A DNA stretch of 32,638 bases from Flavobacteriaceae bacterium TMED179 (lineage in GTDB: Bacteria; Bacteroidota; Bacteroidia; Flavobacteriales; Flavobacteriaceae). Below the pieces are notes generated by a model. That model did no database searches and had not been told where the DNA came from. It saw only the letters and a list, made by a program, of their open reading frames with translations. Positions 24,930 through 31,318 of this stretch are shown here, one piece after another. The stretch spans positions 84,353-116,990 of the forward strand of contig NHIC01000010.1 of NCBI GenBank assembly GCA_002169865.1. Direction: 5' to 3'. Made by a program: the position numbers and the translations under genes. The stretch's first letter is position 1, and every line of letters begins with the position of its first letter.

Positions 24930-25802
24930 ATGGAAATCTTAGACGGAAAAAAAACTTCAAACGAGATAAGAGAGGAAATAAAGGAAACTGTATCTGCTAT
25001 GAAAGATCTCGGAAAACGTCCTCCTCATCTTGCGGCTGTTCTAGTTGGAAGTGATGGAGCTAGTCTCACTTATGTTGGGAGCAAGGTTAGATCCTGTGAA
25101 TATGTTGGTTTTGATTCTACACTGATTCGTTTAGAATCAAATATTAGTGAGGAGGAACTTTTAAAGCATATTCAAGATTTAAATCAGGACGATAACCTTG
25201 ATGGATACATCGTTCAACTACCGCTACCAAAACATATAAATGAAGAAAAAATTCTTTTAGCTATAGATCCTAAAAAAGATGTTGATGGTTTTCATCCAAC
25301 TAATTTTGGGCGAATGTCTCTTGAGCTCAATGCCTTTATACCAGCAACACCTTTTGGAATAATGCAGTTGCTAGAGCGATACAAAGTTTCTACTAATGGA
25401 AAACATTGTGTAGTAGTGGGGCGAAGTCATATTGTAGGTCGTCCAATTAGTATCTTAATGAGTCAGAAAGGGCCAGCAGGAAATGCTACAGTTACCGTTG
25501 CTCACAGTCAAACAGAAAACTTAGAGAAACTTACTCGAAGTGCTGATATTGTTATAATGGCTCTTGGGATACCCGAATACCTAACAGCTGATATGGTAAA
25601 AGAAGGTGCTGTAATTATAGATGTTGGAATTACTCGTGTTCCTGATAAAGAACATCCAAAAGGTTATCTTATCAAAGGTGATGTGGCTTATGAGGAAGTT
25701 GCAAAAAAAGCCAGTTTTATTACTCCTGTTCCAGGTGGTGTTGGGCCTATGACAATTGCGATGTTATTACAAAATACTTTATTGGCTAGGCAGTCGAATT
25801 AG
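24930..25802 (+). CDS. folD: Methylenetetrahydrofolate dehydrogenase/cyclohydrolase
   Basis: FolD is a bifunctional enzyme: it oxidises 5,10-methylene-THF with NADP and hydrolyses the methenyl product to 10-formyl-THF. The 290-residue product has the catalytic Tyr48 and Lys52 (LTYVGSKVRSC), the substrate loop DGYIVQLPLPKHI, the nucleotide-binding VVGRSHIVGRPISILM and the C-terminal PGGVGPMTIAMLL. It starts 5 nt after ffh and probably shares its message. Its last 17 nt overlap the convergent membrane-protein gene. Confidence 0.97.
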   Translation: MEILDGKKTSNEIREEIKETVSAMKDLGKRPPHLAAVLVGSDGASLTYVGSKVRSCEYVGFDSTLIRLESNISEEELLKHIQDLNQDDNLDGYIVQLPLPKHINEEKILLAIDPKKDVDGFHPTNFGRMSLELNAFIPATPFGIMQLLERYKVSTNGKHCVVVGRSHIVGRPISILMSQKGPAGNATVTVAHSQTENLEKLTRSADIVIMALGIPEYLTADMVKEGAVIIDVGITRVPDKEHPKGYLIKGDVAYEEVAKKASFITPVPGGVGPMTIAMLLQNTLLARQSN

Positions 25803-26673
25803 CTTTAGGATTTTCAATCGCATTAAAGATTTGTAAAATCAAATAGGCGAAAATAACTCCAGTCAAAATCAAAACCATTGTTAGATAACCCTCAGCTGAG
25901 AATGAAAGTCTGATTAAAATTGTAGCAATAATAAAACCTGTATTTCGTATTAGTTTACTGTATTCTTCTGTATAACGGAATGATATAAGCAGAATCACTA
26001 CATCTGCTAAAATTAATAATGTAAAAAATTGATTAAAGAAAAGACCATCAATATTTAAATCACTTTTTTGATTAATAAAATTTATAATCCAATTACCAAG
26101 AGAAGATAAAAGCATCAATCCTAAAACTCCAAAAAGTATTACGCTAACAATTTTTTTTGAGGAAATAAATCTTTGCAATCTTATATTATTTACAGGGTTT
26201 TTAGGTAAGCGTTTTTTACTTCGATTAAATAAAAAAATCAAAAGGAATAATATTAAAAATCCAAGTAAATCAATAACTAATTCAAGATTGTGTGAACTAC
26301 TCATCCAATTATCTGCAAGTTCCATTTGTGGAATATCCTTAAAAATTTTTCGAATAACAATTAATGATATTATTTCAAATTGCTTGGAAACGCATGATGT
26401 GAATGATCGAGGTAAATAAAAAAGAAGTAAATAGACTTCATAAACTAGAATTAGCGAAAAAGGAGTATAAATAGCAGAAATAGGATCATTAAATAATTCT
26501 GGATTAAGAGAGGGTAAGAATATAATTCCATGAGATTTAAGAAAAATTAGTCCTAGATGAATGAAAAATCCAGACGAGGCAAGTATTAAAATATTTTTTT
26601 CGATTATTTTCTGGATTCTAACTGCAAAAACTGAAGCAAAAATTTTCTCGAAGGTCAAATAAAAAAAATTCAT
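25786..26673 (-). CDS. Multi-pass membrane protein of unknown function
   Basis: I do not recognise a named family. The 295-residue product has about seven hydrophobic segments, near residues 27-45, 67-89, 130-150, 173-199, 212-233, 244-258 and 262-285. Short charged loops separate them, including the basic loop RSKKRLPKNP (151-160). A conserved-looking stretch SCVSKQFEIISLIVIRKIFK (93-112) follows the second segment. There are no obvious catalytic motifs or metal ligands. It is 3 nt downstream of the VOC gene and likely co-transcribed with it. Its 3' end overlaps folD by 17 nt, tail to tail. Confidence 0.8.
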   Translation of the reverse strand: MNFFYLTFEKIFASVFAVRIQKIIEKNILILASSGFFIHLGLIFLKSHGIIFLPSLNPELFNDPISAIYTPFSLILVYEVYLLLFYLPRSFTSCVSKQFEIISLIVIRKIFKDIPQMELADNWMSSSHNLELVIDLLGFLILFLLIFLFNRSKKRLPKNPVNNIRLQRFISSKKIVSVILFGVLGLMLLSSLGNWIINFINQKSDLNIDGLFFNQFFTLLILADVVILLISFRYTEEYSKLIRNTGFIIATILIRLSFSAEGYLTMVLILTGVIFAYLILQIFNAIENPKANSTA

Positions 26674-26676
26674 TTA

Positions 26677-27099
26677 TTAGGAAATAAATAATTGATCTAT
26701 GTTTTTAAAGCTTTTAAATTCTAATGCGTTTTCGGATGGATCATAAAAGAACATTGTCTGCTGTTCACCAGGTAAACCTTCAAATCGAAGGTAGGGAGGG
26801 ATTTGGAATTCAATATTATTGTCTTTCAACTTTTGGCTAAAAGTTCTGAATACATCCCATTCTAATACTACTCCAAAGTGCGGTATTGGTACTGATTTTC
26901 CATCCACTTCATTGAAATGTTTATGTCCTTCATGGTTTTTGTCTTCATGTAAAACTAGTTGATGTCCAAAAAGAGAATAGTCTGCCCATTCATTAGAATA
27001 CCTTCCAGGATTACAACCTAAAATCTTTTCATAAAAATATTTTGAAGTTTGAAGATCCTTAACAGGAATAGCTAGATGGAACGGTGATAATAATGCCAT
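26677..27099 (-). CDS. VOC (glyoxalase/dioxygenase) superfamily protein
   Basis: The 140-residue product has the paired beta-alpha-beta-beta-beta modules of the vicinal oxygen chelate fold. The start FHLAIPVKDLQTSKYFYEKI is characteristic. Candidate metal ligands are His8, His74 (PHFGVVLEWD) and Glu127 (NALEFKSF), and FGHQLVLHED (residues 44-53) is conserved in a bacterial glyoxalase-like subgroup. The substrate cannot be told: glyoxalase, dioxygenase and antibiotic-resistance branches share this fold. It is the first gene of a two-gene unit with the membrane protein and diverges from queE. Confidence 0.88.
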   Translation of the reverse strand: MALLSPFHLAIPVKDLQTSKYFYEKILGCNPGRYSNEWADYSLFGHQLVLHEDKNHEGHKHFNEVDGKSVPIPHFGVVLEWDVFRTFSQKLKDNNIEFQIPPYLRFEGLPGEQQTMFFYDPSENALEFKSFKNIDQLFIS

Positions 27100-27101
27100 A
27101 A

Positions 27102-27109
27102 GTAAAGGT
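27102..27109 (-). promoter_or_regulatory. Possible near-leaderless promoter for the VOC gene
   Basis: Read on the minus strand this is TACCTTTA, a 7-of-8 match to TAnnTTTG, and it ends 2 nt before the VOC ATG. It mirrors the exact element on the opposite strand for queE in the same 54-nt spacer. Weak support alone. Confidence 0.25.
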
Positions 27110-27142
27110 ACATAATTTTAGTTCATGGCTGTTATAAAGTGG

Positions 27143-27150
27143 TATCTTTG
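27143..27150 (+). promoter_or_regulatory. Predicted promoter minus-7 element for queE, near-leaderless
   Basis: TATCTTTG is an exact TAnnTTTG match ending 3 nt before the tandem ATGATG of queE. Transcription would begin at or within a few bases of the start codon. This position also argues against the in-frame GTG at 27139 as the start, because it would lie upstream of the element. Confidence 0.5.
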
Positions 27151-27153
27151 CAT

Positions 27154-27786
27154 ATGATGGGAAAAACTTTACAGGACAAAGTTAATATCGGAATTGCGTT
27201 ACCAGTGATGGAAGCATTTTATACTATTCAAGGTGAGGGCTATCATAAAGGAAGTGCGGCTTATTTTATTCGCATTGGAGGCTGTGATGTTGGCTGTCAT
27301 TGGTGTGATGTTAAGCAAAGCTGGGATGCTCAAAAACATCCTGTTATTCTTATTGATGATATTGTTTCACAAGCAATAAAGTACTCCAATACAATTGTAA
27401 TAACAGGTGGTGAGCCTTTAATGTGGAATATGATTCCATTGACTAAAGCCTTAAAGGAAAAAAAAATTCAAATTCATATCGAAACCTCCGGTGCATATAA
27501 AATTACAGGCCAATGGGATTGGTTTTGTCTTTCACCAAAAAAAAATAAATTACCTACTCAAGCTGCTTTCTCTTATGCTGATGAACTCAAGGTCATAATT
27601 TATAACAATGATGACCTTCGATTTGCTGAAAAACAAGCAGAAAAAGTAAATAGAAATTGTATTTTATATTTACAACCTGAATGGTCTAAAAGAGATAAAA
27701 TTATGCCCTTAATAGTGAATTATATTTTACAAAATCCAAAATGGAAAGTTTCTTTACAAACTCATAAATATTTAAACATTCCTTAG
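27154..27786 (+). CDS. queE: 7-carboxy-7-deazaguanine synthase, radical SAM
   Basis: QueE is a radical SAM enzyme that contracts 6-carboxytetrahydropterin to 7-carboxy-7-deazaguanine, on the path to preQ0, queuosine and deazaguanine DNA modifications. The 210-residue product has the short-form start MEAFYTIQGEGYHKGSAAYF. Its cluster motif CDVGCHWC (Cys44, Cys48, Cys51) has C-x3-C-x2-C spacing, and ITGGEPLMW follows at about residues 92-100. ATG 27154 or 27157 are both possible. QueC, QueD and QueF are not in the window. The stop overlaps that of the convergent NamZ-like gene by 4 nt. Confidence 0.95.
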   Translation: MMGKTLQDKVNIGIALPVMEAFYTIQGEGYHKGSAAYFIRIGGCDVGCHWCDVKQSWDAQKHPVILIDDIVSQAIKYSNTIVITGGEPLMWNMIPLTKALKEKKIQIHIETSGAYKITGQWDWFCLSPKKNKLPTQAAFSYADELKVIIYNNDDLRFAEKQAEKVNRNCILYLQPEWSKRDKIMPLIVNYILQNPKWKVSLQTHKYLNIP

Positions 27787-29006
27787 TTATAAATCAGATA
27801 TTTTTTTCTAATTTCTTTAAATGCATTAAGTTTAGGTTCCCAACTTTTTCTAATTTCCTTTTTATTTACTCTTGAAATTAGTTGTTCTTTTAAATTAGAA
27901 TTACCTACAATCCTATTAAATCCTTTTAAAAAAAAATTATTTGGATCAGGAAAACTTCTATACGCATCCATAAGCCATTTTAACTTTAACTGATTAGGTC
28001 TATTAGCTTTAGTCAAGTCTACTCCATAGCAAAGAATATTTTTAAATTTTGGATTTTTTGATCCAAAATTGGGAACAGGTGTAAAAGAGAAATTATTATT
28101 AGTAAGTTTTGGATGACCATATATTTGAAATTGAAAGTCCGTTCCTCTTCCAACACTCATAACAGTTTGTTCCAAGAGGCATAAGCTCGGATATAATGCT
28201 ATTGATTGAGCATTAGGAAGATTAGGAGAAGGTCTTACAGTTATTTCATAAGTAGAGTTTCGAAAATAGTTTTCTACAGGGATAACATTTAATTGACAAG
28301 TAATATTACTTTTCAACCATCCCTCTCCATTTATCATTCGAGCATATTCTCCTATAGTCATACCATAAACAATCGGCACTGGATGCATTCCTAAAAAACT
28401 AGTGTATTTTTTTTCCATAACAGGACCATCTACATAATGTAAGTTTGGATTAGGGCGATCCAATACTATTAAAGGAATATTATTTTCTGCACAGGCCTCC
28501 ATAACTAAATGTAAAGTTGAGAGATAGGTAAAAAATCGCACACCTACATCTTGAAGATCAAAGACCATAACTTCTACTTCGGTTAATTGATCAACTGAGG
28601 GTTTTTTATTTTTTCCATAGAGAGAAATTATAGGAATTCCTGTTTTAGAATCTTGCTGATTTTCAATCAATTCTCCTGCATCTGCTATTCCTCTAAAACC
28701 ATGCTCTGGAGCAAAAATACTATGAATATCAACATTATTTTCTAACAAAAAATCTATAAGATGTTGTGATTCATTATTTTTTGGAACTAAACTGGCTTGA
28801 TGAGCTATAACTCCAACTTTTTTTTTACCTAATTTCGGTAAGTAACTGTGTTTTTGATAAGCTCCTGGAAGTATTTTTTTTTGACTTACAGAGCTAAAAG
28901 AAATAAATAAAAGAAGCCAAAATAAAAATGTATTTTTGATAATGAAATTTTTAATTTTTTTTAATTGAATACAGCTTTGTTTTTTGCTCGTAAAATGCAG
29001 AGTCAT
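27783..29006 (-). CDS. DUF1343/NamZ-like exo-beta-N-acetylmuramidase, secreted
   Basis: The DUF1343 family includes NamZ, which releases MurNAc from the non-reducing end of peptidoglycan fragments in recycling. Family marks are FAPEHGFRGIADAGE (98-112), VFDLQDVGVRFFTYLSTLH (148-166), DRPNP (183-187), GPVME, YGMTIGEYARMINGE (214-228) and RPSPNLPN. A hydrophobic segment, residues 26-41 (TFLFWLLLFISFSSVS), is a likely signal peptide, pointing to the periplasm. The 17-residue stretch before IKNFIIKN looks unlike a signal start and overlaps the divergent permease. The real start may be downstream, for example a non-ATG codon near 28955. The exact substrate is inferred. Confidence 0.88.
   Translation of the reverse strand: MTLHFTSKKQSCIQLKKIKNFIIKNTFLFWLLLFISFSSVSQKKILPGAYQKHSYLPKLGKKKVGVIAHQASLVPKNNESQHLIDFLLENNVDIHSIFAPEHGFRGIADAGELIENQQDSKTGIPIISLYGKNKKPSVDQLTEVEVMVFDLQDVGVRFFTYLSTLHLVMEACAENNIPLIVLDRPNPNLHYVDGPVMEKKYTSFLGMHPVPIVYGMTIGEYARMINGEGWLKSNITCQLNVIPVENYFRNSTYEITVRPSPNLPNAQSIALYPSLCLLEQTVMSVGRGTDFQFQIYGHPKLTNNNFSFTPVPNFGSKNPKFKNILCYGVDLTKANRPNQLKLKWLMDAYRSFPDPNNFFLKGFNRIVGNSNLKEQLISRVNKKEIRKSWEPKLNAFKEIRKKYLIYN
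28931..28938 (+). promoter_or_regulatory. Possible promoter minus-7 element for the FtsX-like permease
   Basis: TATTTTTG is an exact TAnnTTTG match 26 nt before the TTG start of the permease gene, inside the divergent NamZ-like reading frame. The surroundings are AT-rich, so a chance match is quite possible. Confidence 0.3.
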
Positions 29007-30200
29007 AAACAGTATAAAAATACAGTTTCTGCACGAATAATCAAGATAGCTGTATTTGCTGTCGCATTAGGTGTAGCCTCAATAATAATCGCACTGGCGA
29101 CAAGCAGAGGGCTTCAAAAAGAAATTCAAAATAAGACAAGTGCTTTTAATGGTCATATTTTAGTAACTCTATTTGAAAATAATGAGTCTAAAGTTTCTAT
29201 CCAACCATTTGAAGATTCAGGCTTTTTGAGAGAACTAATCAGTAATAAAAAAAATATTAAAAGCTTTTATCCAGTAGCAATAAAACCTGGGATGTTAAAA
29301 ACAGATTCTGATTTTGAAGGAATTTTGTTTAAAGGTGTTAATGAAAATTTTGATTGGTCAATTTTAGATAGTTTTCTAGTAAAAGGGCGTTTTCCAAATT
29401 TATCTAATACTTTAAGTGAGGAAATTATTATTTCTGAAACCTTATCGCGTTTATTAGATTTAAAAGTTGGAGACGAAACCAACGTATTTTTTCAAAATCA
29501 ATTTAATCAGGTTTTACCTAATAAAAGAAGTTTTACTATTGCAGGTATATATTTTTCTGGTTTTCCTGAGATAGATCAGAATTTAATTTATGGCGATTTA
29601 CGGCAAATTCAGAGATTAAATCGATGGAAGGATAATGAAATTGGAGGATACGAAATATTTGTAAATAATTTTTCAAATATTCAAAATACAGCAGATCAAA
29701 TATATAATAGCTTACCTTCTGAATTGAATTCCATAACAATTTATAATCAATTTCTAAGTATTTTTCAATGGATAGCATTATTTGATTTCAACGTTTTAAT
29801 AATATTGATTGTCATGTTACTTGTAGGGGTTATTAATATGGCAACTGCGATTTTAGTTTTAATTTTGGAGCGCAGTAAAATGGTAGGTTTATTAAAATCC
29901 ATTGGAGCAAAGAATACGTTTATTCAAAAAATCTTTTTATATAATGGTGTTATAGTCATGTCCAAAGGTTTATTAATTGGTAATTTAATCGGTGTAGCTT
30001 TTTATTTTTCTCAAAGCTTTTGGGGTTGGATTAAATTAGATCCAAAAACTTATTTTGTGAGTAAAGCACCTGTTGCAATATCTATATTAGAGCTAATTTC
30101 TCTGAACTTATTTTTTCTTTTAATTTCATCTATTTTACTTTGGATTCCTTTAAAAATAATTTTGACTATTAGTCCTTCTAAAGTCCTTCGATTTAGATGA
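28965..30200 (+). CDS. FtsX/LolE-type ABC transporter permease
   Basis: The 411-residue product has the MacB/LolCE layout. One membrane segment (about 25-47) is followed by a large periplasmic domain (about 50-265, with FEGILFKGV and KSFTI-like RSFTIAGIYFSG). Three C-terminal segments come next (about 268-295, 320-345 and 373-400). The cytoplasmic coupling stretch ERSKMVGLLKSIGAKN (about residues 304-319) is the conserved FtsX mark. LolE-like proteins move lipoproteins to the outer membrane; that role is inferred. The TTG at 28965 (MNTALFFARKM) is favoured over the ATG at 28995 because it restores the usual N-terminal 'FxAxx' segment. No ATPase gene is next to it. Confidence 0.9.
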   Translation: MNTALFFARKMQSHKQYKNTVSARIIKIAVFAVALGVASIIIALATSRGLQKEIQNKTSAFNGHILVTLFENNESKVSIQPFEDSGFLRELISNKKNIKSFYPVAIKPGMLKTDSDFEGILFKGVNENFDWSILDSFLVKGRFPNLSNTLSEEIIISETLSRLLDLKVGDETNVFFQNQFNQVLPNKRSFTIAGIYFSGFPEIDQNLIYGDLRQIQRLNRWKDNEIGGYEIFVNNFSNIQNTADQIYNSLPSELNSITIYNQFLSIFQWIALFDFNVLIILIVMLLVGVINMATAILVLILERSKMVGLLKSIGAKNTFIQKIFLYNGVIVMSKGLLIGNLIGVAFYFSQSFWGWIKLDPKTYFVSKAPVAISILELISLNLFFLLISSILLWIPLKIILTISPSKVLRFR

Positions 30201-30220
30201 AAAACCAAAAAAATAAAAGT

Positions 30221-30228
30221 TATTTTTG
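30221..30228 (+). promoter_or_regulatory. Predicted promoter minus-7 element for the CBS-like gene
   Basis: TATTTTTG is an exact TAnnTTTG match ending 18 nt before the ATG at 30247, in the 46-nt gap after the permease. No clear minus-33 TTG is visible. Confidence 0.42.
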
Positions 30229-30246
30229 TTGCAAATACTTAATTAT

Positions 30247-31227
30247 ATGAAATACTTTAATTCAATTATTGAAACTATTGGGAATACCCCGCTAGTAAAA
30301 TTAAATAAAATCACAAGCGATATAGACGCATTGGTTCTAGCAAAGTTAGAGAGTTTTAATCCTGGAAATTCGGTGAAAGACCGTATGGCTTTGAAAATGA
30401 TTGAGGATGCAGAGAGCGATGGAAGATTAAAACCTAATGGTACCATTGTTGAAGGAACATCAGGAAATACAGGAATGGGATTAGCTTTAGCAGCTATTGT
30501 AAAAGGGTATAAATTGATTTGTGTTTCTAACGATAAACAGTCCAAAGAAAAATTTGATGTTCTTCGTGCAGTTGGAGCTAAAGTAGTTGTATGCCCCACT
30601 GATGTGACTCCTGAGGATCCACGCTCCTACTATAGTACCTCAAAGCGAATTGCAAAAGAAACTCCTAATAGTTGGTATGTTAATCAATATGATAACCCCT
30701 CTAATACACAGGCACATTATGAATCAACTGGTCCAGAGATCTGGGAACAAACTGATGGAAAAATTACACATTTTATTGTAGGTGTTGGAACTGGTGGAAC
30801 CATTTCTGGAGTTGGAAAATTTTTAAAGAAAAAAAATCCAAAAATTAAAATATGGGGCATTGATACCTTCGGATCTGTATTCAAAAAATATCATGAAACA
30901 GGTATTTTTGATCCTAATGAAATATATCCATATACAACTGAGGGAATTGGGGAGGATATTTTACCGGAAAATGTTGATTTTTCAGTTATCGATTTGTTTG
31001 AAAAGGTAAGAGACAAAGATGCGGCTATTTTTACAAGAAAATTAGCAAAAAAAGAAGGTATTTTTGCTGGCAATTCCTGTGGAGCAGCTATTAAAGGCTT
31101 ATTACAATTAAAACATAAATTAAAAAAAACAGATGTTGTTGTTGTGCTTTTACATGACTCGGGAAGTAGATATATTGGTAAAATTTATAATGATAATTGG
31201 ATGAAATCAAAGAAGTTCTTGAAATAA
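30247..31227 (+). CDS. Cystathionine beta-synthase-like PLP enzyme, catalytic domain only
   Basis: The 326-residue product is a fold type II PLP enzyme. Lys44 in NPGNSVKDRMALKMIEDAE would hold PLP, TSGNTG (71-76) is the substrate loop, and GVGTGGTISGVGKF binds the PLP phosphate. The segment TPEDPRSYYSTSKRI with NSWYVNQYDNPSN resembles cystathionine beta-synthases more than plain cysteine synthases (CysK/CysM), so it may make cystathionine from serine and homocysteine. The C-terminal regulatory CBS pair of many such enzymes is absent. I start at ATG 30247, not the TTG at 30226, which falls in the predicted promoter. Confidence 0.9.
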   Translation: MKYFNSIIETIGNTPLVKLNKITSDIDALVLAKLESFNPGNSVKDRMALKMIEDAESDGRLKPNGTIVEGTSGNTGMGLALAAIVKGYKLICVSNDKQSKEKFDVLRAVGAKVVVCPTDVTPEDPRSYYSTSKRIAKETPNSWYVNQYDNPSNTQAHYESTGPEIWEQTDGKITHFIVGVGTGGTISGVGKFLKKKNPKIKIWGIDTFGSVFKKYHETGIFDPNEIYPYTTEGIGEDILPENVDFSVIDLFEKVRDKDAAIFTRKLAKKEGIFAGNSCGAAIKGLLQLKHKLKKTDVVVVLLHDSGSRYIGKIYNDNWMKSKKFLK

Positions 31228-31261
31228 TTAATAGAAATCCTTTAATTAAAACTTACACAAA

Positions 31262-31274
31262 GCCTTTTAAAGGC
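31262..31274 (+). terminator. Weak hairpin after the CBS-like gene
   Basis: GCCTT (31262-31266) and AAGGC (31270-31274) form a 5-bp GC-containing stem with a TTA loop, 34 nt after the stop, followed by AATTTT. This is a marginal intrinsic terminator. Confidence 0.35.
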
Positions 31275-31296
31275 AATTTTAAATGGTTAAATTCGT

Positions 31297-31315
31297 TAAC
31301 TATATAATATAGTTA
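31297..31315. repeat. Perfect 9-bp inverted repeat before the adhesin gene
   Basis: TAACTATAT (31297-31305) and ATATAGTTA (31307-31315) are exact inverted copies with one base between, ending 3 nt before the TTG start at 31319. It could be an operator or a 5'-UTR structure; AT-rich context means chance cannot be excluded. Confidence 0.6.
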
Positions 31316-31318
31316 CAA

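Noticed and set aside
27139..27153. GTG start for queE
   Set aside because: An exact promoter element at 27143-27150 lies downstream of it, and ATGATG at 27154 gives a family-typical N-terminus.
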